A DNA stretch of 51,461 bases from Terriglobales bacterium (lineage in GTDB: Bacteria; Acidobacteriota; Terriglobia; Terriglobales; Acidobacteriaceae), in NCBI GenBank assembly GCA_030038475.1, contig JASHOU010000065.1:1-51461 (forward strand), in the 5' to 3' direction. Positions 26,159 through 34,924 of this stretch are shown in pieces. The first letter of the stretch is position 1. Each line of letters begins with the position of its first letter. Both the position numbers and the translations under genes were made by a program. The notes under the pieces are model-generated. The model saw only the letters and a list, made by a program, of their open reading frames with translations. It was not told the origin of the DNA and did no database searches.

Positions 26159-28330
26159 TCAAGATCGGCTGAGCGAAGTGCGATAGTTGGAAACTCGAGC
26201 GACGCGGCGAAGCGCAACAACCGGAATATCTTCCGGAGTCTTGGCGCCTTCGGCTACGCCAATCAGAAAATCCTGAGCGCTGAAGGCAGCGTCGCCGCGA
26301 GGAGGCTTGCGGCTGCGACCGCGGGGCGATTGCCAGGAGCGCAGGTAGCGGCCATCCTTTTGCAGAAACCTCGATTTCACGTTGTCGGCGAGATAGGCGG
26401 CGAGAATCTCGTGGGTAATGCGGTCGCGCAATAAAGGACTTTTCACGGGAAACAGCACTTCCACGCGCTCGTGCAGATTGCGATTCATCCAGTCGGCGCT
26501 GCCCACGTAGATTTCCGATTCGCCGCCGTTTTCGAAATAGTAAATGCGGCTGTGCTCGAGGAAGCGGCCGACAATGCTGCGCACGCGAATGCGGTCGCTG
26601 ATGCCACGAATTCCGGGGCGCAGGGCGCACATGCCGCGCACCAGAAGTTCAATCTCAACACCCGCCTGTGAAGCACGATACAAAGCCTGGATAACATTCT
26701 CTTCGAGAAGCGCATTCATCTTGGCGATGATGCGCGCGGGGCGACCCTGGCGGGCGTGCTCGGCTTCACGCTCAATCATGCCGATGCATTTCTCCGCCAG
26801 ATCGAGCGGCGCCACCAGCAGCGGCCCGTAGCCGGGATTTTCTGCATAGGCGGTGAGGAAGCTGAAAACATCGTGTACGGCGCTGGTGATTTCCGGGTCG
26901 GATGTGAGCAGACTGAGATCGGTATAGATGCGGGCGGTGATGTCGTTGTAATTTCCCGTGCCCAGGTGCGCGTATTGGCGAGTAACGCCATCGGGATCGC
27001 GCCGCACCAGCAGCGAGAGCTTGCAGTGCGTTTTCAAACCGACCAGCCCGTGGAAGACCTGCACGCCGGCGTCTTCCAGATCGCGCGCCCAGCGGATGTT
27101 GGAGGCTTCGTCGAAGCGGGCTTTCAATTCCACGACGGCAGTGACTTCCTTGTGCGCAGCGGCGGTCATTAACGCGGGAACAATCAGAGTGTGCTCGCTG
27201 GTGCGGTACAGAGTCTGCTTGATGGAGAGCACGCGTTCATCTTCGGCGGCGGATTGGATGAAGGACAAAACGGCGTCGTAAGAATCGTAGGGATGATGCA
27301 GGAGAATGTCGTGACGCCGCAGTTCTTCGAACAGATCGTGGGATTTGGCGGTCAGGCGCAATTCGCGCGGAACAAAGCTGTGAAATTTCAACTCCGGCCG
27401 CGCGGTTGCGTCGTAGATCTGGAACAGCCGGGAAAGATTGACCGGGCCGTTGACGGGGAAAATCTGCCAGGGATCGATCTCGAAGACCGTGCCCAGGCGT
27501 TCGATGATTTCCGGATCGGCGCTGGATTCGATCTCCATGCGCACCGCGTCTCCTTTGCGGCGGTTGTGCAATTCGGCACGTACCGATTCCAATAGATTGC
27601 GCGATTCTTCCTCCTGCAGGTAGAGGTTGCTGTTGCGGGTGACGCGGAAGGCGGCCGAAGAAACGATATCGTAGCCCTTATACATTCGCGTGGCGTGATG
27701 GACGACAAGATCGGCGAGAAAAATAAAATCGGTGGTTCCCTGGGAGGGCAAATGGACCAGGCGCGGAAGCGCGCGTGGAACGGTGACCACGCCGGTGTAG
27801 GTAAACGAGGAGCGGCGGCGGCGGCGCAGCAGCAGCGCTACGCAGGTTGCCTTGTTGATGACGCGAGGAAAGGGGTGCGCCGGGTCGACGGTGACCGGAG
27901 TCAGCAGGGGATCGAGTTCGCGCGCGCAGTAGTCGTCGGCGAAGGCCCGCGCTTCCTCATCGAGCTGGTCAATTCCGAGGACGCGAATTCCGTTCTCCGC
28001 CAATTCCGGGAGCAGGCGCTCGTTCCAGCAGGCGTATTGTCCTTCGACAAATTCGTGGCTGATATCCCTGATGAGATCCCGCTCCTCCATCATGGTCATG
28101 CCGTCAGCCAAGGTGGAGTTGAGACCGTCTTCCAGTTGCTGCAGAAGTCCGCCGACCCGAACCTCGAAAAATTCGTCCAGGTTACTGGCGGAGATGGCGA
28201 GAAATTTTACGCGTTCGAGCAGCGGGTTGCGGAGGTCATCCGCCTCTTCGAGCACACGCCAATTAAATCTCAGCCACGAAGCTTCGCGGTTGAATAACGG
28301 CGCGCGACTGCTCGGAGGTGGTCCAGCCAT
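26159..28330 (-). CDS. ppk1: polyphosphate kinase 1
   Basis: 723 residues, the normal size of PPK1, which makes polyphosphate from ATP (reversibly) at the inner face of the membrane. The N domain begins LFNREASWLRFNWRVLEEA; the head domain and two phospholipase-D-like C domains follow. The autophosphorylated histidine is His455 in AHLGTGNYNDITARIYTDLSLL; the second catalytic histidine is His593 in VGRFLEHSRIYYF. The NRNLHERVEVLFPV block near the end is also conserved. With ppx opposite, sixA downstream and Pho-controlled uptake genes to the right, this forms a phosphate-storage cluster. I see no Pho-type repeat in its own upstream region. Confidence 0.96.
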   Translation of the reverse strand: MAGPPPSSRAPLFNREASWLRFNWRVLEEADDLRNPLLERVKFLAISASNLDEFFEVRVGGLLQQLEDGLNSTLADGMTMMEERDLIRDISHEFVEGQYACWNERLLPELAENGIRVLGIDQLDEEARAFADDYCARELDPLLTPVTVDPAHPFPRVINKATCVALLLRRRRRSSFTYTGVVTVPRALPRLVHLPSQGTTDFIFLADLVVHHATRMYKGYDIVSSAAFRVTRNSNLYLQEEESRNLLESVRAELHNRRKGDAVRMEIESSADPEIIERLGTVFEIDPWQIFPVNGPVNLSRLFQIYDATARPELKFHSFVPRELRLTAKSHDLFEELRRHDILLHHPYDSYDAVLSFIQSAAEDERVLSIKQTLYRTSEHTLIVPALMTAAAHKEVTAVVELKARFDEASNIRWARDLEDAGVQVFHGLVGLKTHCKLSLLVRRDPDGVTRQYAHLGTGNYNDITARIYTDLSLLTSDPEITSAVHDVFSFLTAYAENPGYGPLLVAPLDLAEKCIGMIEREAEHARQGRPARIIAKMNALLEENVIQALYRASQAGVEIELLVRGMCALRPGIRGISDRIRVRSIVGRFLEHSRIYYFENGGESEIYVGSADWMNRNLHERVEVLFPVKSPLLRDRITHEILAAYLADNVKSRFLQKDGRYLRSWQSPRGRSRKPPRGDAAFSAQDFLIGVAEGAKTPEDIPVVALRRVARVSNYRTSLSRS

Positions 28331-28613
28331 GTTTATCGAATTTGCGACCGCAGGGACATAATCTATGCCGAATCGATACTGCCGGCGAATGCGGCCCGCG
28401 CTGGGAAGCCTGCCCGGTTTTCCCGCCGACAGTTTCCGGGCGCCAGGACGGCATCGTCACAAAGCATATCTGCGTTTGTGTTTGCCTGTGTTGGGAGTAT
28501 TTACCGCACGGACCCGAATCGCGTTCCTGTTTACCCTACGCAGAACATTATAGCAAGGGGCGGGAGAAGCAGAGTCAGCCGGTGGTTCTACTCCCGAGGC
28601 CCGGAGGGCGGTT

Positions 28614-28659
28614 TGGGCGAAAAAAACAGGCCGATGCGGTGCGGTAGATACCGCATCGG
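28614..28659 (-). terminator. orphan minus-strand Rho-independent terminator
   Basis: CCGATGCGGT (28631-28640) pairs perfectly with ACCGCATCGG (28650-28659). Read on the minus strand the hairpin is followed by CCTGTTTTTTT, a textbook terminator, whereas plus-strand read-through has no T run. No annotated minus-strand gene lies upstream of it (28660-28974), so it may end a small RNA or insulate ppk. Confidence 0.65.
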
Positions 28660-28723
28660 GCTTGGATTCCGGCAGATTTTTGGGGAGGAGAGCACGTTTC
28701 TAAGTGCTTGAGAATCAATGTGC

Positions 28724-28777
28724 TTCATCAGAAATTCACCGGTTTGTAACATTCTTTTAACATTTTGCCGCTACAAA
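28724..28777 (+). promoter_or_regulatory. Pho-box-like operator/promoter of the porin gene
   Basis: Hexamers TTCATC (28724), TTCACC (28735), GTAACA (28746) and TTAACA (28757) recur every 11 bp, then TACAAA (28772-28777) stands nine bases after the last, as a -10 element. The first 15 bases (TTCATCAGAAATTCAC core) are identical to the pstS operator. The leader to the porin start would be about 190 bases. Confidence 0.75.
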
Positions 28778-28845
28778 CGATTCTGCAACTTCAAGAGCAC
28801 CCGATACAACGAGCGGGGGAAGGGGATTCCCGTCGTTCATTGGTA

Positions 28846-28912
28846 ATAAAGTCTATTAATACAATGGACTTTATGGAATAATGTTCGACCGGAGGCCGTC
28901 AACCCGGCCTCC
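28846..28912 (+). other. two stem-loops in the porin 5' leader
   Basis: ATAAAGTC (28846-28853) pairs with GACTTTAT (28867-28874), and GGAGGCCG (28891-28898) pairs with CGGCCTCC (28905-28912) around a 6-base loop. Neither is followed by a T run, so they look like leader structure rather than terminators, lying 60-130 bases before the start codon. Confidence 0.45.
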
Positions 28913-28974
28913 GACAACCCAAGTTGCGGTTTCCCCAAAAATCAGTTTGATACAAAAACCAAAAAAGGAGAGCA

Positions 28975-30888
28975 GTGTATTTTATGAAACCAATCAAGCA
29001 GCGGTTAATAACGGTTCTGGCGCTCGCGGGGCTATCCGCCGGCGCCTGGGCACAGACCTCAACCCCTCCGGCTACAACCACGAACAGTAGCGCGACAGCC
29101 ACGGCGCCGGCACAGCCGGCGATCACGGCGGCTGACGTGCAGTCGCTGAAAGACGCTTTGGCCGCGCAGCAAGAGCAGATTCGACTGCTCAATCAGCAGC
29201 TTCAGGCAGCGCAACTGAATTGGCGACAGGCGCAGGCCGCGGCAGACGCCGCCGAAAGCGAAGCCGCCGCAGCCCAAGCCCAGGTCAACCTGGAACAGGA
29301 GACAGTCGGTGAATTGAAGACCGATCTCGCCGGTCTGAAAACGGTGAACTTCTCAGGTACGAACCCGACCGGATTGCAAAATGCCGTGTTTTCGATGCAG
29401 GAACCGGCCCAGGCAGGCGAGCAGCCGCAGACCTACAACAAAGAGATGGAGGGTCCGTTGACCATCCACTTCCGAGGCATCAACATTACGCCGGGTGGTT
29501 TCGCCGAAGCGGCCTTCGTGCGGCGTTCGCGAGCTCTCGGGGCTGATCTCCCCACTCCCTTCAACAGCCTGACCATGCCCGGCGCATCGCAGAGTCAGTT
29601 GTCGGAGTTCTTTGGTTCTGCACGGCAATCCCGGCCCACGGTCTATGTTGCCGGCAAGCTGGGGGACGTGGAACTCTCCAGCTACCTCTCAGCCGACTTT
29701 CTCTCTGCCGGTGTCACCTCAACCGCGACGCAAACCAACAGCTATACGTTGCGGCTCCGCCAGGTTTGGGGCCAGGCGAAATTTAACAACGGCTGGAGCA
29801 TCCTCGGCGGCCAGATGTGGAGTCTCGTAACGGAAAACAAGGCCTCCATCGCCCCCAGCGACGATATCGGCAAAACTAACGACGCACGGCCAGGAACCAT
29901 CGACCCGGGGTACACCGTTGGTTTCAGCTTCGCGCGTCAGTATGGGCTTCGCCTAACCAAGCAATTCGGAGATAAGGTCGCGGTGGCGTTTGCCATCGAA
30001 AACCCGCAAGCTACGGTCTCCACGCACGAAAACGCGAATAATTACCTGCTGGTTCAGCCCGGAGCAAACAACAGCTACAACAGTCTTTCCACCTACGGCT
30101 TTAACCCCTCGCCCGATCTCATCGCCAAGATCGCATTCGATCCCGGCTTTGGTCACTACGAGATCTTCGGCTTGGCCGATCGCTTCACCGATCGCATCTT
30201 TCCTTGCGTCGAATTCGCGGCCGGTTCGGCCCTTTGCACGGGCCAACCTGCGGCGACTGGGGCATACAACTATTCGAAGGAAGGCGGCGGGTTTGGCGTC
30301 AATGCGCGCTGGACGTTTGCCGACAAACACATCGTCTTTGGCCTGCACGGCTTTGGCGGCAGCGGCGTCGGCCGTTACGGCGCAGCGCAACTGGCTGATG
30401 TTTCCATCAATGCCGACGGGTCGGTTCACCTGATCAAGAACCTGCAGGGACTGGCCTCGCTCGAATACCACAGCAAGAAACTCGATCTCTACGGCTACGC
30501 TGGCGCAGAGTATGACGCGCGTACCTATAACTTTGATCCGCTGGCGGACAAGGGCGTCGGAGCCAATGTAGGTTACGGCGCGCCAACGTTCAACAATTAC
30601 GGCTGCTACAACGAGGTTGTGCCGGGGACAAGCGGATTGGTATCGGGACCCGTGCCGGGCACGCTTGCGGACTGCACCGCAGACACCCGGGCGGTCATCG
30701 AGGGCACACTCGGCTTCTGGTACAACATTTACAGCGGACCGAGGGGAAGATTCCGCTTCGGTACGCAGTATTCGTACGTGACGCGGCAAACCTGGTCTGG
30801 CGCCAACTCGACGGGCACGCCTGGAGTGGTGTCGCCGGAGGGTCTGGACGGAATGGTGTTTACCTCATTCCGCTACTACTTGCCGTAA
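28975..30888 (+). CDS. outer-membrane porin, DcaP-like, probably phosphate-starvation controlled
   Basis: 637 residues from GTG 28975 (AAGGAG at 28965-28970, ideal spacing); ATG 28984 three codons later is the alternative. Signal peptide QRLITVLALAGLSAGAWAQ. Residues ~45-115 are an Ala/Gln-rich coiled coil (DVQSLKDALAAQQEQIRLLNQ), as in trimeric DcaP/OprP-like porins. The rest is beta-barrel: many alternating strands, e.g. RPTVYVAGKLGDVELSSYLS and YTLRLRQVWGQAKF, ending in FTSFRYYLP with aromatic residues close to the C-terminus. It would let small anions or solutes across the outer membrane. The Pho-type promoter argues for phosphate or phosphorylated compounds, an inference. It is monocistronic and lies next to pstS on the opposite strand. 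Confidence 0.85.
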   Translation: MYFMKPIKQRLITVLALAGLSAGAWAQTSTPPATTTNSSATATAPAQPAITAADVQSLKDALAAQQEQIRLLNQQLQAAQLNWRQAQAAADAAESEAAAAQAQVNLEQETVGELKTDLAGLKTVNFSGTNPTGLQNAVFSMQEPAQAGEQPQTYNKEMEGPLTIHFRGINITPGGFAEAAFVRRSRALGADLPTPFNSLTMPGASQSQLSEFFGSARQSRPTVYVAGKLGDVELSSYLSADFLSAGVTSTATQTNSYTLRLRQVWGQAKFNNGWSILGGQMWSLVTENKASIAPSDDIGKTNDARPGTIDPGYTVGFSFARQYGLRLTKQFGDKVAVAFAIENPQATVSTHENANNYLLVQPGANNSYNSLSTYGFNPSPDLIAKIAFDPGFGHYEIFGLADRFTDRIFPCVEFAAGSALCTGQPAATGAYNYSKEGGGFGVNARWTFADKHIVFGLHGFGGSGVGRYGAAQLADVSINADGSVHLIKNLQGLASLEYHSKKLDLYGYAGAEYDARTYNFDPLADKGVGANVGYGAPTFNNYGCYNEVVPGTSGLVSGPVPGTLADCTADTRAVIEGTLGFWYNIYSGPRGRFRFGTQYSYVTRQTWSGANSTGTPGVVSPEGLDGMVFTSFRYYLP

Positions 30889-30899
30889 CCGTGCTGGAT

Positions 30900-31012
30900 G
30901 GTCCCGCGTCACGAACCGATGCGGGACCAAATTTCTGAAACTTTCTGAGGAGAGATTTTCCCTCAGAGACGCTGCCGGCCCGGTTTTGGCTCACTCTCCT
31001 TTTCCGGGCCGG
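30900..31012 (+). terminator. two hairpins after the porin gene
   Basis: GGTCCCGC (30900-30907) pairs with GCGGGACC (30921-30928), followed by AAATTTCT, and CCGGCCCGG (30975-30983) pairs with CCGGGCCGG (31004-31012). The first is the likely porin terminator; the second has no T tail after it and may be extra structure. Confidence 0.5.
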
Positions 31013-31025
31013 TGGCGCTACAACC

Positions 31026-31156
31026 CAGGTCTCAGGTCTTAGGTCTCAACTGCCTGAAACTCTAGATTGCGGTCTGGTGCCGAAACATTAAACACATTCT
31101 TCCACGTCGCGCGGGCCAGAGCACACTTCCCCCACGTCATGCGGGACAGAAGTGTG
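31026..31156. repeat. period-7 repeat and inverted repeat between porin and pstS
   Basis: CAGGTCT occurs three times in tandem (31026-31046, one T for C), the same type as arrays at 36934 and 50830. Then CCACGTC...GCGGGNCAGA is directly repeated (about 31102 and 31132), and CACACTTC (31122-31129) pairs with GAAGTGTG (31149-31156), a hairpin that follows the pstS stop on the minus strand and may end its mRNA. Confidence 0.55.
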
Positions 31157-31164
31157 TTCGGCCT

Positions 31165-32187
31165 CTAGTGAACCTGCTTGATGGCGACTTTTACCTTTGC
31201 CACCACGTTTTTGGGAAGCGGGGCGTAACTGAGTTGAGTGGTCATACTCTGGCCGTCGGTGACCATCCAGTTGAGGAAATCGGCGAGGATTTTTCCTTTC
31301 TTCGGATCGCTCGATTGCTCAGGAATCAGGAGCCAGGTGAAGCTGGAAATGGGGTATGCCGCTTTGCCGGGTGGATCGGTAATTGAGACCCGAAAGTCGG
31401 CGGGCATGTCTTTCACCGAGGCTGCCGCTTCGGTCACGCCGTCGAGCGAGGCTTTCACGAAGTTGCCGGCGGAATTCTGGACCGATCCGAAGTCGATTTT
31501 GTTCTCCAAGGCATAGATCAATTCGATGTAGCCGATCGAGCCCTGCAATTGCCTGATCTGGCCGGCAACACCCTCGTTGCCTTTGCCGCCCAAACCTACG
31601 GGCCATTTCGGTGAGGTGCCCTTGCCCACCGTCGATTCCCATTCCTTGCTGACCTTCGAGAGATAGTCGGTGAAGATATAGGTGGTGCCGCTGCCATCGG
31701 AGCGGTGAACCACGATAATGGATGTGTCGGGAAACTTCATGCCGGGATTGGCCTGGGTAATGGCGGGGTCGTTCCATTTCTGAATCTTGCCGAGAAAAAT
31801 TCCCGCCAAAGCCGCGGGAGTGAACTTGATTTCTCCGCTGATACCGGGGACGTTGTACGCGGGGACGACTGCGCCGAGCACAGTAGGAATGTGCAGGATC
31901 TTGACTTTGGATTGCGCCAGTTGTTCATCGGTCATGGGACCATCGCTGGCACCAAAATCGACAGTGCCGTTCAAAACCTGGCGGATGCCGCCGCCGCTGC
32001 CGATCGACTGGTAGTTAATCTGCACGTCGGGATGCAGCTTGTTGTATTCGCTGAACCACTTGGAATACATGGGATAGGGGAAGGTGGCGCCGGCGCCATT
32101 CAGCGTGGTCTGCGCGAAGGCGGGCAGCACGAACCCGGGCAGAACCAATGCCAGACCGGCCAACAACCGCGCGATGCGATGTGTCAC
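31165..32187 (-). CDS. pstS: periplasmic phosphate-binding protein
   Basis: 340 residues, normal PstS size. Start is GTG 32187 with GAGGAGG nine bases upstream; signal peptide HRIARLLAGLALVLPGFVLPAFA. The mature protein opens TTLNGAGATFPYPMYSKWFSEY, the classic PstS start, followed by QSIGSGGGIRQVLNGTVDFGASDGPM and HRSDGSGTTYIFTDYLS, the loops that ligate phosphate, and ends in YPISSFTWLLIP. It captures phosphate in the periplasm for the PstCAB importer. None of pstC, pstA, pstB or phoU is within the window, so the gene is detached from its transporter. A Pho-type operator precedes it; the leader is short, about 40 bases. Confidence 0.95.
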   Translation of the reverse strand: MTHRIARLLAGLALVLPGFVLPAFAQTTLNGAGATFPYPMYSKWFSEYNKLHPDVQINYQSIGSGGGIRQVLNGTVDFGASDGPMTDEQLAQSKVKILHIPTVLGAVVPAYNVPGISGEIKFTPAALAGIFLGKIQKWNDPAITQANPGMKFPDTSIIVVHRSDGSGTTYIFTDYLSKVSKEWESTVGKGTSPKWPVGLGGKGNEGVAGQIRQLQGSIGYIELIYALENKIDFGSVQNSAGNFVKASLDGVTEAAASVKDMPADFRVSITDPPGKAAYPISSFTWLLIPEQSSDPKKGKILADFLNWMVTDGQSMTTQLSYAPLPKNVVAKVKVAIKQVH

Positions 32188-32229
32188 TCGATGAGTCCTC
32201 CTCAGTTTCTGATTTACGTATGCGTTCTT

Positions 32230-32283
32230 GTTGTATGGCCGAAGTATTAAAGGAAAGTTACAGCGGAGTGAATTTCTGATGAA
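32230..32283 (-). promoter_or_regulatory. Pho-box-like operator/promoter of pstS
   Basis: On the minus strand: TTCATC (32283-32278), TTCACT (32272-32267), GTAACT (32261-32256) and TTAATA (32250-32245), each 11 bp apart, then TACAAC (32235-32230) nine bases later as -10. It matches the porin operator in order, spacing and first 15 bases. The divergent GH15 gene starts 150 bases to the right. Confidence 0.8.
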
Positions 32284-32432
32284 CCCCCATTGTTTTCCAA
32301 GTACTTAGCGAGCACCATCATAATCGAGCCGAGTCAGTTTGCGGCCAAACAGCGAAGTTTTCGCAGTTTGCTGAAACCTCCAGCACAAATCTGCATCTTC
32401 TGGCAAACTGCTTGACGTGGGGACGACCTTCA

Positions 32433-34829
32433 GTGACCGATGACATTCGTTATGCGCCGGGATGGCCGGGAATCGAACCGCGGTGGACTTCAAGCGCCAA
32501 AACGGGCGCGGGCACCGCACTCAATCTCCATAGCCGGGTTTGGTTCACTCTAAGTCACGGCATCCTCAATGAGATTTATTTCCCCCGCGTAGATCAGGCT
32601 TGCATCCGCGACTTTGGGCTCATCGTTACCGACGGCCACGCGTACTTTTCCGAAGAGAAGCGCCATTCTACTTCGGAAAATGTTTTGATCGAACCCGGGG
32701 TCCCGGTGTACGAACTGACCAACATCTGCGAGTCAGGCCGTTATCGAATCGAAAAGGAAGTGTTGACCGATCCGTGGCGGAACGTGGTGTTGCAACAGGT
32801 TCGCTTTGCGCCGCTGCAAGGGAAACTCGGCGACTATCATCTCTACGCGCTGCTCGCTTCGCATCTGGCGAATATGGGGTATGGCAATACCGGATGGTTG
32901 GGCGACTACAAGGGAAAGCCCATGCTTTTTGCCAACCGTGATTCGTGCGCGCTTGCCTTGGCCTGCTCCGCGCCCTGGCTGAAACGCTCGGTCGGATTCG
33001 CCGGAACGTCGGACGGATGGCGAGACCTATCGCAGAATTTCCAGATGACGTGGGAATACGACCGCGCGGAAAACGGGAACGTCGCGCTCACGGGCGAAAT
33101 CGACCTGGCCGCATGCAACGGCGAGTTCGTTCTCGCTCTCGCCTTCGGCCAAATTTGGGCGGAAGCTGGCCAGCAAGCTCTTTCGTCGCTGCTCGCGGGT
33201 TATGACATGATCCGTAAGGATTACGTTTTTCACTGGCAGAACTGGCAAAAGACGTTGAAGAAGCTGGATGCCAAGCCGCGCGAGAAAGACTTGTATCGGA
33301 CGAGCACGGCGGTTCTGCGCACCCACGAATCCAAGGATTTCCTCGGCGGGATTATCGCCAGCCTGTCGATTCCGTGGGGCTTCAACAAAGGCGACGAGGA
33401 TTTGGGCGGTTATCACCTGATCTGGCCGCGTGATCTGGTGGAAAGCGCGGGCGGATTGCTGGCCGCAGGCGCGCACGAAGACGCGCTGCGCGTGCTGCAT
33501 TATCTCGAGGCTACCCAGGAACCCGAAGGACACTGGGCGCAGAACATGTGGTTGGATGGGCGACCCTATTGGAGCGGCTCGCAGATGGACGAGACGGCAT
33601 TTCCAGTTTTGCTCGTCGACTTGCTGCACCGCGAAGCGCCGCACTTGATCGGCGACTGTAAGCGCTGGTGGCCGATGGTGCGCAAAGCGGCCGTATTTAT
33701 TGCGGCGAACGGTCCCGTCACGCAACAAGATCGCTGGGAAGAAGACGGCGGCTATTCGCCGTTCACCATGGCTGCGGAAATTGCCGCGCTGTTGATTGCC
33801 GCCGATCTAGCGGATTTGTTGGGCCAGGCGCGGGCCGCGGAATTTCTCCGGGACATGGCGGACACGTGGAACTTCAATATCGAGCGCCGGACTTATGCGG
33901 TCAACACGGATCTTGCCCGGCAGGTTGGAGTGGAAGGCTATTACGTGCGGATTACGCCGCCTAGCGGCGATGGCTCCTCTTTGCCGCTGCAAGGATTCGT
34001 TCCTATCAAGAATCGTGGCAAGGACATCACCGAAGCCGCGGCTGAAATCGTCAGCCCGGATGCGCTGGCGCTGGTGCGCTTCGGCTTGCGCGCAGCCGAC
34101 GACCCAAGAATTCTCAACACGATCAAGGTAATCGACGAGCTATTGCGGGTCATACTTCCACAAGGCCCGGCGTGGTATCGCTACAATGGCGACGGCTACG
34201 GTGAACACGAAGATGGATCTCCGTTTGACGGCACCGGAGTTGGCCGCCCCTGGCCGCTTTTGGCCGGTGAGCGAGCCCACTACGAGCTGGCGGCAGGACG
34301 GGTCGCTTCGGCTGAAGCCTTGTTAGGCGTGATGGAGAATTCCACCGGAGCGAGCCGCCTGATTCCGGAACAGGTTTGGGATACAGAGGACATTCCGGAG
34401 CGTGGACTGTTTAAGGGAAAAGGTTCCGGGTCAGCCTGCCCGCTGGTGTGGGCGCACTCGGAATATATCAAGCTGCGACGCTCGCTCGCCGACGGCAAAA
34501 TTTTTGATCAGCCTCCTCAGACCGTGGAGCGTTACCTAGTCAATAAGGTTTCTGCGACTTACTTCAACTGGCGCTTCAACAACAAGCCGCGCGCGATGCC
34601 GCTGGGGAAGAAGCTGCGGATCCTGATGATGGATTCCGCTATCGTGCACTGGAGTTTCGACAACTGGACAACCAGCCAGGACAGCGATTCGCTCGACAGC
34701 GGATGCGATCTTCAATACGTCGATCTGCCGACTGAATGGCTGGTCTCAGGCCGAGAAATCGTGTTCACATTTTTCTGGAGGAATGCCGGGCGCTGGGAGG
34801 GGAAAGATTATCGAGTGACAGTGGAGTAG
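32433..34829 (+). CDS. GH15 family glucan hydrolase (glucoamylase-like)
   Basis: 798 residues from GTG 32433 (GGGGA nine bases upstream; a TTG at 32412 would add seven residues). It begins YAPGWPGIEPRWTSSAKTGAGTAL, SRVWFTLSHGILNEIYFPRVDQ, the usual start of bacterial GH15 enzymes: an N-terminal beta-sandwich then an (alpha/alpha)6 barrel. Barrel motifs include WGFNKGDEDLGGYHLIWPRDLV and WAQNMWLDGRPYWSG. The general acid is probably a Glu in WEEDGGYSP and the base the Glu of WAHSEYIKL. It removes glucose from starch- or glycogen-type or other alpha-glucans. No signal peptide is seen, so it may act on internal glycogen or trehalose. Single gene, divergent from pstS. Confidence 0.88.
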   Translation: MTDDIRYAPGWPGIEPRWTSSAKTGAGTALNLHSRVWFTLSHGILNEIYFPRVDQACIRDFGLIVTDGHAYFSEEKRHSTSENVLIEPGVPVYELTNICESGRYRIEKEVLTDPWRNVVLQQVRFAPLQGKLGDYHLYALLASHLANMGYGNTGWLGDYKGKPMLFANRDSCALALACSAPWLKRSVGFAGTSDGWRDLSQNFQMTWEYDRAENGNVALTGEIDLAACNGEFVLALAFGQIWAEAGQQALSSLLAGYDMIRKDYVFHWQNWQKTLKKLDAKPREKDLYRTSTAVLRTHESKDFLGGIIASLSIPWGFNKGDEDLGGYHLIWPRDLVESAGGLLAAGAHEDALRVLHYLEATQEPEGHWAQNMWLDGRPYWSGSQMDETAFPVLLVDLLHREAPHLIGDCKRWWPMVRKAAVFIAANGPVTQQDRWEEDGGYSPFTMAAEIAALLIAADLADLLGQARAAEFLRDMADTWNFNIERRTYAVNTDLARQVGVEGYYVRITPPSGDGSSLPLQGFVPIKNRGKDITEAAAEIVSPDALALVRFGLRAADDPRILNTIKVIDELLRVILPQGPAWYRYNGDGYGEHEDGSPFDGTGVGRPWPLLAGERAHYELAAGRVASAEALLGVMENSTGASRLIPEQVWDTEDIPERGLFKGKGSGSACPLVWAHSEYIKLRRSLADGKIFDQPPQTVERYLVNKVSATYFNWRFNNKPRAMPLGKKLRILMMDSAIVHWSFDNWTTSQDSDSLDSGCDLQYVDLPTEWLVSGREIVFTFFWRNAGRWEGKDYRVTVE

Positions 34830-34924
34830 CGCTGAATCCTGGTGGCTGGGTGTGAATCTCCTCGCTCGACAACCGGAACTCTCCGTGCGTGGCAATCACA
34901 TCGAGGACCAGGCATTTGAAGACC

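Noticed and set aside
28318-28711. Possible small genes between ppk and the porin
   Set aside because: The frames have no ribosome-binding site and random-looking composition, and they run through the terminator hairpin.
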